Positions 1-11,957 of a DNA stretch of 64,000 nt are shown here, piece after piece; within the stretch, counting starts at the first letter, position 1; every line of letters starts with the position of its first letter. The DNA is taken from positions 1,700,441 to 1,764,440 of the forward strand of contig BCKC01000001.1 of assembly GCA_001600455.1 (NCBI GenBank), in the 5' to 3' direction. The stretch comes from Endocalyx cinctus (lineage: Eukaryota > Ascomycota > Sordariomycetes > Amphisphaeriales > Apiosporaceae). The notes beneath the pieces were generated by a model that did no database searches, had not been told where the DNA came from, and worked only from the letters and a program-made list of their open reading frames with translations. Both the position numbers and the translations under genes were made by a program.

Positions 1-237
1 GTAAAACAAGAAACCCCTTCGCTTATATGCCCAAAAAAATGATAGTGTAAAATTTATGTATATAGAAAAAGGTGAGAAGAATAAAATAAACGAAGATGAC
101 TTGACGAGAGGTAGGTCAAATCGGAAATAATGTTAACGTAAATAACTAGATAACTTTTGTACTCTCATATTTTTTTTGGGTCCAGGTAAATGCAACGTTG
201 TATAATTCGAAAATATATGGGCTGTAGATGAGTGCTG
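1..237. other. 3' flank of the zinc-cluster regulator
   Basis: AT-rich sequence downstream of the minus-strand regulator that stops at 238. It probably holds that gene's 3' untranslated region. No other gene is visible. Confidence 0.5.
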
Positions 238-2477
238 CTACCTCAATCCACTGAAATCCATTTCTGTTTGCATCTGTCCAAGGCCTAAAGAGTTCATTCC
301 GACAGTGTCCGAATTGGCACGCTGTAATGCGTGGAAGTCACCAACAGTTCTAGGAATTTGCGGTTGATGAGAATGTTGTTGCATCATAAAGCTATTTGTT
401 CTCTGTATTGGGTGGCGGTGTAACATGCTATTCATCATATTTTGATGCATGTTGTTGTATGACGGACTCTGTGGCATGCTCTGTTGTTGGCCTAGGTTTC
501 CCATCCCGGATGGTTGGTTCAAACTGTGATTCACATTGCCGTGCATATCGCCCTGGAGTTGACTCCCATAGTTATGATTAGAGTTCATATCTTGGGATTG
601 CATAGTATGATGTTGCATCTGCTGTTGGGGTTGCTGCGGGTTGAGGCAGTTCTGTTGTCCAAGTGAAGATTGTTGGTTCTGTCCTATAGAGTTCATCATC
701 ATATCTGGTATGGTGTTGAAATCGCCGTTGCGGGGATATTCTGCACCAGGAGATACGATGCTCGGGGAGCTAACCATTGGGAATGGTGACTTCATATCGG
801 TCCTTGGTCCACTGGTGGGAGTAGAGGCATCCGCCGTTGGGATGTCGTGTAAATGATGAACGCCACTTGGTGAGAATGGCTCGGACTTGAAATCAGTGAT
901 TAATGGTGGCTGTGCCATACCAGCATTGCCAAATCCGTCAAAAATATCGATGTTCTGCAGGCATGAATTCTCCGGAGCTCGCTGTAGCATCGGGTTGGTA
1001 AGCCTAGGGAGAATATCATGTACTTTGATAAGAAGTAAAGGAAGATAGTGATGATCTCCGCTGCGAAGCACCGTGAGAAGATGTAGAAGAGAGTTGAGGT
1101 GTTCGCGGGGTCCCATTGAAAAAGGGTCTCCAGAGGCAGGCTGCATGGCCAGGTGCTCGGTGAGCGTGAATGAGATTTCAAATAGTTTCGCAACAAACGG
1201 AGTTTTCAAAAGGTCGTTGGATTGGCCCTGGAATTGAGATGTGAGGGACATCAAGTCACGGGAGATATCGATTGGATAATGGTATTGATCTTGGCTGTTT
1301 TGAGGAACGCAACCATTCTGCATCGCCAAATGCCAGTTGATCGTCTTAAGCCACTGCTGGTTTGTTCGCAAGTCTGCATCTTGCCCAGACAAGTACGCGG
1401 GAAGAATCTCATTAAGTTGTTTCTGCAACGTGGTTAGATAGGAAGGCGTGATTTCGGTGCGTGTCTTGTTCCATAGATTGAGGAACGCATCATCGAACGG
1501 CTTAAATAAATTAACGAGCAACATGTAGCTCGTCAACTGGTGCGCAAGCGGATCTGTGGGGTCGTCGGTTACCGACGGCGGCGCAATCGAGGCCTGGAGT
1601 GTTAATGGTCGCCCGCGCTGTAATGCGTATGTCCTGTACAAAAGTATGAGTATCACATGAATTAACAGAATAATCACGAGTCCACAAGATGGAAATACCT
1701 TTCTGTCACAAACAATAGCCAGTAAAGCCGACGTCGTCGAGATGCCTCTACGCTATCGTACTGTAAATAGGTTTCCTCCTTGGTCATTCCGCACATGTGT
1801 GCCAAAGTCGTGGCCTCGCGGAGATAGTACCATGCCTTGTCATGCAGGTCCAAAGCGTAGTGGGTGCAGAAGAGGAAATAGCTGGTGCATAAACTGTTAA
1901 GGCTCGGCGATTGTAGCTGATCGACTCCTTTCCGAACTCTAATTGTCTCCTCCATCAATAATGTTCCCGACATGATATGGGCTCCGGGCATGTGGTCAAG
2001 TAGCGGGTCGCCTCCGGGAATGCTCATGCCGGGCTGGAACATCATAAAGGCGCAGAGCGACGTGAAGAGGCAGTACGAGTCGAGATTCTGATCCATAAAC
2101 ATAGCTTGGTGTTCGAGTGTCTGCCTGTGGAGAATAGGCATGATCGAGTACATGTTAGCGAAGAAGAATTCGAGCGACTCTTTGACCATCTCGCTGGCCA
2201 GCAGCCCAGGAGTTGGCGATAAACTGGGACTGCACGGCGGGCTGCTAATTCCATTCAACCGACTTTGAACCTTTGCCGATAGACTCGTCTGTCTCTGCGT
2301 TTCTCGTAGCTCGCTTATGACCTTAGCTCTCGATCCCTTCGGCCCCTTCTTTTGGGGAATGGCGTTATATGTGCAGGTTAATTGGGCGGAGGCGCAGTTG
2401 CGACACGGGTTAATACCATCGCACTTTACCTTACGACGATGGCAGGCGTCGCAGGCCCTCTTGACGGCGGTCGACAT
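238..2477 (-). CDS. col-26: Zn2Cys6 transcription factor, COL-26/BglR-like
   Basis: Nuclear DNA-binding regulator. In Neurospora and Trichoderma its relatives (COL-26, BglR, related to AmyR) control starch and cellulose degradation and glucose sensing. Two exons, 2477-1699 and 1633-238, separated by a 65-nt GT-AG intron (1634-1698), give 724 residues in one frame. The join restores the conserved run VTER-TYALQRGRP across the intron. The start ATG is followed directly by the zinc cluster, with Cys at 9, 12, 19, 25, 28 and 35 (spacing 2-6-5-2-6), and a basic linker. The fungal transcription factor middle homology region follows from about residue 90. The C-terminal 150 residues are rich in Gln, Asn, Met and His, typical of an activation domain. 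The next gene upstream is 6 kb away, suggesting a long regulatory region. The symbol is by family resemblance; function in this species is inferred. Confidence 0.85.
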
Positions 2478-3029
2478 GTTCTCCCTTAGAACCGTTCTCG
2501 TCCTTTTTACTCTCGATGGTTTTTCTTTCCTTCAATTTTCGTCTTAGTTGCGACGCGGCACCAATGCGATATTTCGAACGATATATGAGAGTCGATTTAA
2601 AATTTGATCCGGCAATGCGTATAAGACAAGATTCAACGGTAAAGGAAGGAGTGGAAAAGGTTTAGGTGAAGTAATTGGACAGTAATTCTTAATCGGCCCG
2701 TCAGTGTGATAATGGAGGCCGGTTGGTCATTAGGAAACGCGGGGATTTTTAATCCGGGGAAGACAGATAACTAAGTTTAGCGAATCCTTTGATTTTACGA
2801 ATATTATACAACTTTACGTTCGAATAGAAAAAAAGTGAGGTCGTAGTAGTAAAAATGTATAGTAGTAAAATTTTAAATCATGGAAAGATTGTGAAGGTTT
2901 GTTATTTTTTTTTTCTGGGCCACACTGAATGTGGAGAATGTTGAGAGCAGGTAACGACACAAAAGAAAAAGGGAAGACTGGCAGGCCTCAGAGAGGAATT
3001 CAGGAAGAAGAGGTTCGTTAGAGAAATAG

Positions 3030-3056
3030 GCAGGGGGGGGGGGNGGGAAAGGNGGG
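3030..3056. repeat. Poly-G tract with unresolved bases
   Basis: A run of G interrupted by N at 3044 and 3053. It marks low-confidence assembly in a homopolymer rather than a biological feature. Confidence 0.8.
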
Positions 3057-3416
3057 AATGAGATGGAGTGGGTCCAAGTCTGGGACTGGGGATGGCAAAG
3101 GTAAAAGGGGAGTCCGCTGTGGGTGGTAAGGATAATGGCGGAGGAAACACCAACAATTTAACTACTAACCGCTAACAGTAACGGGATGTTATAGTGCTTA
3201 TAACAGGCTAGACATCCAGTAAACCAAGAAGAGACCCTGCTCCGGGCTTACGGAACAAGGATTTAAAGACTCCTATTTGTTACTTTCAATAAAAAAAGAG
3301 AGCTGGGCGTACTGTTTAACCTAAAAAGTCCGCTTCTCGTAGTTGGTCATCGTAAGAGAATAGCGTGCAAAAAGACCTAACACTAACGTTATACAGTACT
3401 GTACATAATTAAGTAC

Positions 3417-3441
3417 ATAACATAACATAACATAACATAAA
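3417..3441. repeat. CATAA pentamer microsatellite
   Basis: About five tandem copies of a CATAA/ATAAC pentamer in intergenic DNA upstream of the zinc-cluster regulator. Confidence 0.7.
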
Positions 3442-6400
3442 CTTGAACGTTGTACGGGAGCATAGTAGGGTATACCCTAGGTACTTCGGGTACATTTATA
3501 GTAGATATAGTAGAATACTGAATACCGTACCCATATATACATTATCAGTAAGTACTCGCTTTATAGCAGGACTTAGCATGTAAAAACAGTACTGCTAAAC
3601 TAAGTACGTACACTACTATACTAAATAAATATGTATTTAGTATAGGTAATAATTTCAGACGGCGCCAGTAAATGAGAAGAAACCTTAATTCGTCGGATAA
3701 CTTACCGAATTAGGAGATTTCGTGGCGGCAGCATTACCGATGTTAGACAAGTTAGGATTTTACCATAACTAAGGGGGGAAAATGTTTACACGTTACTACG
3801 GATTGTTATTGGCGTAGACAAAAAAAAAAAAAAAAAAAGATGATGATAATAATAATAATATAAATAATAAACACGATGAGATTATGAGATTTGCATATGA
3901 TCTTATGTACGCGGAATCGAAGCTAAGTGGTTTTTATCTCTTACACAGTAAATGATTCGTATTGAAAAAGGGAGTCATCAGAGTGTATATGTAAGAATGT
4001 GCGTGTAGAGTCACTATTATTACATATACTACATCCTATATGGTGGTCGTAAGAAAAAAAAAACAAGGTATGTTTTCCTTTAAACGAAAGAGGCGTCCAA
4101 TTGCATCGCCACCAGCTGAAAAGCCAGGGCTTCCCTTAAAACCTGTCAGTTCAGTCCCGATTACTTTACCGAAGTAACTAAGGTAAGATGATGAAAGGAT
4201 TTCATACTCGGCTCCAGAAGAATTGCCTACTATATCTACAGTTGCCTATAAGTAAATAATAATACATAAATGAAATAAGCAAGGGAAAGCAAAGTCTCGA
4301 TGGTCTGTATATACGTGAAAACCGACTGAAACTTAAATATAGTTCTTTGTCTCGTCTTTTTGCGATATATCAACCAAAATAATAACTCCTCTCCTCGGGG
4401 CTGAGTCGCACTACTTCATTGTTGAGACAGTTGCGACGGAGACTGGCTTGTGCGTTTCTCGATCTTCTAAAATGGTGAAAAGGTTTGTCTGTCCTATCTA
4501 CCTCCTAGCATACCGTGGCAGTTAATTTCCCGCCCTTTCTTTTCCATATCCAATATCAGACAGGGAGAAGGGGGGGAGAGACAAAAGAGATCTCCTGGAG
4601 AGACGCAAGGCAGGCCGCATCTACATAATGGCATGTATTACAGGCGCTCGAGAAGAAGATGGATTGACTGCCACACATCACTCCCGTCCTTTGTTTCCCG
4701 TGACGGAGCACTTTCCGTAGTGGGTAAGTATGTCCATAGGCGTGCATAACTCCGGTACTTGACAGTCCTGTAGAAACGAGGGAAATGTCCGTCCGCTATT
4801 TTGTGAGACGATCATTTGAATGGTCCATTGTTGCAGAACGCGACTTTGGTGGTACTTGCATTACGGTGTAAAGTGAATACTTAACATAATATATACACTG
4901 GCTGGAATGAAGCAGCAAAACAACCAAAATATGTATCTACATATCTGTATAGGTGTGCATGAGTATATGTATTATATATATATACTTGTAAATGCCTTTC
5001 TCAATCAATTAATATTTATCCGTTTATTCGTTCATGCTCATCTTTTGAAGGCCTACGCATAGGTAGGTAGATGACCTCATATTGAGCCCCCTCACTTAAA
5101 CTCTTGTACTAGTAGGTAATTAAACGACGGAGGGGTGTCAAAAGTACATTAATGATTGATGTCAAAAAGAAAAATAATAAGAATAACATAAAATAAAAAC
5201 CTCAATGGTATTAAATACCGTGCTCGGTGGATTTTGTCCACCAAAAATAGGCTTCGGAATCCCTGTGAGGTAGCATGATCTGAAATGGGGAGGTAAGTGA
5301 AATAATGCTGGTTAGTTTAACGTTACAATTTGTTAATTGTAGCATTTATGTATGTACTCGTACGCATAGAATATGTGCAGAAATAGGACTCTCCCCTATA
5401 CGTACTTTTAATAATCAGAGATCGTCCACATACCACACCACATTGCAACTACAGCCGAATCTTACAACTCTCGTTTCTTTTTTTTGAAAGGGAAAAGAAA
5501 AATGAATTCCTTCCTTTTGCCTTCCATAGATCCGAACTAACCCATAATTAGATTAGATTGTTATCGAAACGCTCTTCTTTCTCATCTTTCAGCTCAGCCA
5601 GTCAAACACTTCACTTCCACAATCTCATCTCGTAATAAATTTCCTATTTCTCTAATTTGCCGAACGAAAACGTAAAATTACGAAGAGGGAGAATAAAAAT
5701 TAATAAAAAGAAAGACAAAAAAAAAAAAAAAACGTTCAGAGGAATAATGTTTCATATGAAGAAATGGAACACAGTACCATGTCACCCTTTTTTTTTCTCT
5801 CTCTGTAGAGCAGAAGGTGAAAAAAAAAAAAAAAAAAGTAAAACCAGAGTTGAGGCTGAATAAACAGACTATTCCATGCCAAATGGTGTCGGCCTTTCCG
5901 CTACTAGCAAATTTACGTATGTCAAAGCTGGAGGTGAGGTGAGGTGAGGCGTGATCCGTCTCTCGTATATTGAACCCTCATCAGGTTATCCTTAGTCAGG
6001 TGAGAGGTAATGATGACGACCTATACAGAACTATGCGCGTAGTAGGTCTTAAAAGCAAATTATTGGCATATTTAGATACTGCACTATACCAAACATTTCT
6101 TAGATCATTGTAATGATCGGAAGCTGACCCCAGGTTGGTCATGGGCAGATTAGTTAGATTTTTCTTTTTTTTTCTTGGTCTATTAGCAAAGTGGTGTAAT
6201 TTTATTACGTTCACCTATTTACCAGAATACCTCCAACGACGCTCCATTACCAGAACTCCGGGACCAACGATGGTCCCATTCTGAGACATGCATAGAGAAG
6301 AACAGCACATGCACAGCGGTTTATTCCCCTTCTACTTCCTTTTTCCCCTCATTTTTTTCTTCTTCTTTCGTATATTATTTGGTTTCACGATTGATGTTTG

Positions 6401-8453
6401 TCAGAATACGTACGATTAAAGAAATAGAAGATGAAAAAAAGAGGGTCAAGTCCGTGAGATGTCGACCCCCAGAGATTACGCACGCAGTAGTATATGTATC
6501 TTTCAAGACGGCGCGAACGTTGGATCATGCATCTAGCCGTGCCCCGGTTACGCGGCTGCGCGGCAAGAGGTCATCGATTAGCCTTCTACAGTAGTGTAGT
6601 TTCGTTGTATAGGCAATATCTTAGAGCGCACAGTCCGGTTCAAGGTTCTATCTTGTTAGGTTTTATGACTACGAGTCAAGTGAATTTCGGATACATGACC
6701 AGACAATTCAACGTAGGCTAGTCAACGACATGTTTATTATTAGTTTCAAAACCGATCCAACGTTTAGTGCTACGCTACGGGAGAGAAGAGTGGAAAATGG
6801 ATGAATGTTTTTCAGCGTCGTTGACCTACCTAGTCATACAGGCCGAAACCCGAAGATCTCTTCGTCGAAATGATGAATTACGACGTCTACTATTATCGCC
6901 ATCGCACAGACCTCGCAAGGGATCCGGAAGGGGAAAAGAAGAGAACCAAAAGATATGAGGCAAGTGGTTGCTTTTTTTGCTTGCCTGCCATGTAACATCA
7001 CGCCATATTCGGTCCCGAGGTGATGGGTAGATAGCTATCGCTTTCCATATTTGTATTTGAGTACGCTAGAAGTGTTTGAAACTACTTTATATACTAGATG
7101 ACAGTTTGACAGTTTGGATATCAAATGAGATCTAATCGGCAAGTGGGCGCAAAAAGCAATACCTATGCTCGATTTCACTTACTACTTTGCATTCATACTA
7201 GATCAACCCCATACTGACGACAGCTTCGGCCTATCTTTCTCCTCTTTTTTTTTTCTCCCTTTTCTTTTCTTTTTTATAGAAAGTGGTTCGTGTCAAGTTC
7301 TACACTAAAGATTTGAAGCTTGACATCTGTCACAAGACGGGATAGATGTGGGAATTTCTTGGGGTGTGACCCCAACTCTTCGACTTTCCCAATTATATCT
7401 TTCCTTCCCCACAATCTGCCAAGTTTTTTTTATTGGGTTATCTTCACGATACCCTCCTCGTTAGTTCGTTACCCCCTGGGGAATTCTACCAGGTATAAAG
7501 ATGCCTTGCATAGCTAATGACCGAGTATTGGCCCGAGCAATGACATCTGTTCTACGCAGAAGTGTACTATGTAGAGTCCAGTAACTACCCATATAACTAA
7601 GTAAACTTCTCTTTCTGACGTTCATACGATTCGCTCAGGTCTCTATGTCTTTTTACAGCTTTTTTCCCTTAACATCATTGCTGCCAGCTCCATCTGATTC
7701 ATTGTATGCGTCCATGCATAAATGTAAGAAATAACAAGGCCGAGGTTTTTCGTATATTATGACTGCAAACCTCTAACATGAAGCAAACCGACACAGTCCC
7801 AACTCACAACATTTCGGTGAAATAATCAAGTAGATAAAGATCCATGAGAGAGTGTGACTTATAAAAATGTTAAAAGAGGTGATTAAGCCGCGGTAAGTAA
7901 AGTGGTCAAGATGCTCGGGCCGAAGCACACGAATGTTGTCAGGTTTGAACGTCCTGCCAAATGTGCCTACCGGATTACCTTGCCAAATTTGTTAGGAGAT
8001 GGGACGATACTCGGGATTCACACCCCCATGTGCTGTCTATTTTCAGTCTGAAGCAAAGCTATTGTTACCTGGCATTTAGTAACATCGATGCGTTTTGCAT
8101 TAACACAATGATGTGGGAAATGGAATCAAGGCTGATGTACCTACTCCTGAGGGAGTATTTGTAGGAATATGCATAAATCTCGAATCGCCCAAGTTAAATA
8201 ACAAAGTATATTAGATCCTCCTAGTGGAAAGGCGTCCGTATTTGCCATTAAAGGGGCGAGTAGTCTACGCAAGAATAGTTTACGCAAGAACATTGAAACA
8301 TTGAAACAAATAAGAATGAAACCTGTCACCCCCAGAGGTAACATTCGATAGTATCCGGTCTCGTATTAACTCCAATCGAACCTGTCTGGTCTATTCTGAT
8401 CCGCGCTCAGCAGATTATGCCTCGTCCAAAAATTCATCGCCATAATCACCGCT

Positions 8454-9617
8454 CTAGTGTTTCTTTGATCGCTTCGGCAGATACCTCACCTCATCTGCGC
8501 AGTTCCCTTGATCGCCCTTGAAGCTATCCCGTGCGGGGACGAATTGACCGCTCTGCAGACTTCCCTGGACGAAATAGACGTACCAGGCTTCATGCAGAAT
8601 ATTGCGGCGCGAACACTTTAATATCACTCTTCCCCCGCTGAAACTCTCTAACGTCGACTGGATCTTCTCAAGCGGGTACGTCTGTTCGGAGCTCGGCTCG
8701 ATTCCGGCTGCCTGCAAGGCTCGAAACGTGTCGAGAGTTTTAAAGAGACCGAACGCGCGTGTAAAGTAATCAACCACCTCCATTCCCGCCGCGTATTCTT
8801 CGCCGTAACAAGAGGGCGAGAGGGTGTTGATGCACGTGCCGTGCTTGTTGTATTCATGTGCCCAAAGATGTTCGTTCGTACCGCTGCGAAGGGTTAGTTC
8901 ATTTACGCCGTAGGAATACTCTATATCCAATCTTGGCAAGCAAACCGGCATACGGATTGCACGTAATGCACTTCCGGAGGAGGAGGTTACGTACTAATTT
9001 GCAACCCAATATCTATCCATGAATTCCATCAAGTCACTCTGCTCGTAATGGTGGAGAATCGCAGTAATATTGTTGAATCTCGGCGCCATTCCGCAGTATT
9101 GGTCGTAGGAACCGTCACATAGATCGGGCCTATTCGTTTATTGTCAAGGAAGATGATAATTAGCTATCCGCGTCTATTCACGTCGTTCTCCCGAAAGCAA
9201 AACAAAACAACACTACTAGCGGAGATGACGGACTCGATGGGGAAGAAGCACTTACCATAGTCCGTGAACAGTCCAATCTTCCTCCCCGCCATCGACGTGG
9301 ACTTCTTCGTCCCAGAATTGCGTCGCTAGCAGTCTACCGCCGGGGTAAATGAAGCAACATGAATCGGTGGCGGTACTATTGTGGCAGCTCACTGGTCCAT
9401 CGATGGGGCAAGACGGGCTGCCTGTCAAGGGATTATACAAGGTTGTGATTCCTTCTCCATCACCAGTTATCGGAGCTATCGCCGAGTTACTACCGCTCTC
9501 ACTTGCACCATTGTAGGCATCTCCGGCTTGCAGAGGGACCTGATACTGGAAGTACGAAAGGGCGTTTCCAGCATACGTTAGGGCGTTGCGAAGGGACGAG
9601 GTTGGTGGCGACATCAT
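8454..9617 (-). CDS. Ribonuclease T2-family protein
   Basis: Endoribonuclease of the T2 family, which cleaves single-stranded RNA through 2',3'-cyclic phosphates. It normally acts outside the cell or in the vacuole. Three exons: 9617-9256, 9129-8995 and 8883-8454; introns are 126 and 111 nt; the product is 308 residues. The first active-site segment, WTVHGLWPDLCDG, is rebuilt exactly across intron 1. The second, WAHEYNKHGTC, lies in exon 3. Both catalytic His residues and several paired Cys are present. The N-terminus starting at the tandem ATG (9617/9614) has no clear hydrophobic signal peptide, so either a further 5' exon exists or the start is wrong. It is divergent from the IMP1-like gene, sharing about 700 bp of upstream DNA. 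Confidence 0.82.
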
Positions 9618-10312
9618 GTATTATACCAAATTAAGAAAAATCACGTTTCTATCAAAGTAAATAAAAATCGAGATCACTAATGCAAACAAAAAGAAATAAG
9701 AGCTATAATGATCCCATTTAAGAATGGGAATTGTATAAATTGCCTTAAGGGAAAATACGAGGTTGAGGATAGGAGGCCTGTGACTACCTGTATTTAGCTT
9801 GTGACATCACTACACTAAGCAGATAAGATAAGTAAAGGTGAGACATGGATGGGGCGCCAATTCAACGATTTGGCGTTAAAACGTGGGTACGATAACAAGA
9901 ATAATACGCTCTGTTCAGGAACCGTTACAATTACCTAATACAATGCCAAGATTTACGTCTTTTGAGGGTTTGAAGCTTGAATGGTGATATACTACTAATC
10001 AAATAACCATACACTTCATCACTGGCTCACGATCATTTTGAGCCGCAAGAAATCAGCGGTTCTCGGGGTGGAGAGACATAAGGACCTTTTCCCATGGGGA
10101 AGATGTTAGTCGCGAGATCATTCCCGACGTAGTAATTCATCAATATTCTTCCTCATTCCTCATTCACGTCAGCAACACGTAAAAAAAAGAAGCATAGGCC
10201 GCCAAACTTTCTGCTGACCAGTAAGCCAAACCATCTCCGAGGAAATTGAAGAAGGAATCAAAACAAAGAAAAGAAGAAGAAGAAAAAAAAAAAAACAGGA
10301 GGAAGGGGGAAA
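9618..10312. promoter_or_regulatory. Shared upstream region, RNase T2 / IMP1
   Basis: Divergent intergenic region of about 700 bp that must hold the promoters of both flanking genes. An A/G-rich stretch lies just before the IMP1-like start. No specific regulatory site could be assigned. Confidence 0.4.
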
Positions 10313-11010
10313 ATGTCTTCATACTTAGGTCATCCCTTCCGGCTATTGGTTGCCTCCGGCAAGACCGCGGCCCTGGCTCACGCGATCTATATGTACGGGT
10401 ATAGCGTGGGATGGGGATCCGGCCCATCGATGATGCCCACGTTCCTCGTCACCTCCCCGACGGACCCGGAGCGGTTCCTGATCGACAAGTCGTACCGGCG
10501 GGGCAGAGGGGTGCAGGTGGGCGACTGCGTGACGTTTCGGATCCCCGTCGAAGCCGGAGGCGACGAAGGCGTGAAACGCGTCCTCGGGATGCCCGGCGAC
10601 TACGTCTTGCTGAATTCTCCGGGGACAAATGAGAATATGATGCAGGTAAGATAGGTTGAGATATTGATTCCCCCCCACCCCCTTTTTTTTCTCTTCTACT
10701 TATCCACCCCTTCCCGCTCTCCCGTTTTTTGTTTATCCTCTTCTTCAAGCTTGCTTCCATTTTTCAATGCTGGATTGATCTTATGAAAGTGAAAGCTAAA
10801 AAATATAATCAACAAACCAAAAAGGTACCACCCGGTCATTGCTATGTTGTAGGAGATAACCTTCCCTGGTCTAGAGATAGTCGGGACTATGGCCCCATCC
10901 CGCTCGGTCTCATCAAGGGCAAGATCATAGCCAAGATTGCTTTTCGTGGCATGGTGCCCTGGAACTGGGTTGAGAAGGTTCAGAATGGATTACATGAGAC
11001 AGAGAGGTGA
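10313..11010 (+). CDS. imp1: Mitochondrial inner membrane protease, IMP1-like
   Basis: Signal-peptidase-type serine protease (S26 family) of the mitochondrial inner membrane. It removes sorting signals from proteins delivered to the intermembrane space, together with Imp2. Exons 10313-10645 and 10825-11010 flank a 179-nt intron and give 172 residues. Catalytic Ser39 sits in GPSMMPT and the catalytic Lys88 in VKRVLGMPGD. The third signature, GDNLPWSRDSRDYGP (121-135), follows the intron. The hydrophobic stretch before Ser39 is the expected membrane anchor. Length matches the family. IMP1 is preferred to IMP2 because of the KRVLGMPGD and SRDSRDYGP forms. The bases around the acceptor give no in-frame alternative that preserves the VPPGHCYVVGDN segment. 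Confidence 0.85.
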
Positions 11011-11718
11011 TATCAGTGAGGTGAAACCTAACTCTCATTCCATTTACCTCGCATTTGACCAATAGGTTGGACGACACACCCACCAATATCTTCAATAGAA
11101 AGGCAACATCGCAATTACTTCACCGTATATTTCCTATTCACCGATTCATACCCCCCCCTCCCCCTTTGGAAATTGGGAGCATGTCTTTTTCAGATTTATT
11201 TTATAGGACATAATACAAACCAAAGGAAACAAACTTGTTATACAAATGTGTTATATAATGTATATAATGGACAGCCTTTTTCTTCTTTTTTTTTTATTAA
11301 AAAAAAAAAGAACTTTATGAATTATTATTTGAATAACGGATATCTAACAATATTCGGAGCAAATCCCATCACCATAGCTTCTGCGTAGCCACGAGAATTC
11401 CTCTCTGCCCAAATATCTTAAGATAGAAACTCTTCACTTCTGCTATAACACATACTCGAATACAGCAGTTATGCTTTCTTCATTGCACCCTCCTTCATTT
11501 CGTGCTTGAAATTGACACACCTTCGAATGTACAAGAGAAACTGGTATAACGTTCTTTCAACCCCTTCAATCTGATGAACTTTGTAGAGAACAAAATTACT
11601 GAAAGTAACAAAGAGGTTCCAGATGAATACCCCCCATTCGCGTTTCTTAGAATGCCGCCCTTCCAACGCGAAAGTATGCATTATACTGGAGAGGGACAAA
11701 TGTTAGTTAAATTACGTA

Positions 11719-11755
<37 letters not shown>

Positions 11756-11957
11756 AGGGGGTAACTACGGTTCTCCTCCAGAAAAATTACAAATGCTTTA
11801 GTTATATAAAATACGCCTTTAACACCGTGATGTGTGATCGCCCTGAAACCGCTGAGAATGCCGAAAGAGAAGTAACCTAGAGATGTTGGACGCCTAATCA
11901 AAACCAGATTGGGTATGTATGTTAAAAACCGAGGTGTTTGTTTGCCAGGCACGGTCC
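11011..11957. other. Convergent intergenic region
   Basis: Contains the 3' ends of the IMP1-like gene and Vac8, which converge here. It has a 32-A run at 11721-11752 and other A/T tracts. No further gene is supported. Confidence 0.5.
11721..11752. repeat. Poly-A tract, 32 bases
   Basis: Uninterrupted A run between two convergent genes. It has no flanking target-site duplication or retroelement sequence that I can see, so it is a simple homopolymer. Confidence 0.85.

Larger units (their letters stand above)
2478..8453. other. 6 kb gene-poor intergenic region
   Basis: No supportable gene. The first several hundred bases are the likely promoter and 5' untranslated region of the zinc-cluster regulator. 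Visible contents: a poly-G tract with two unresolved bases (3044, 3053), a CATAA-type pentamer repeat near 3417-3440, a 19-A run at 3820-3838, GGTGA repeats around 5931-5948, further A runs near 5718 and 5820, and two copies of a 14-mer-like unit near 8267-8295. Short open frames here are AT-rich with no recognisable motif. No transposase, reverse transcriptase, tRNA or rRNA was seen. Confidence 0.5.

Noticed and set aside
11721..11752. Poly-A tract as a retroposon tail
   Set aside because: No upstream retroelement sequence or target-site duplication; similar A/T runs occur throughout the spacers.
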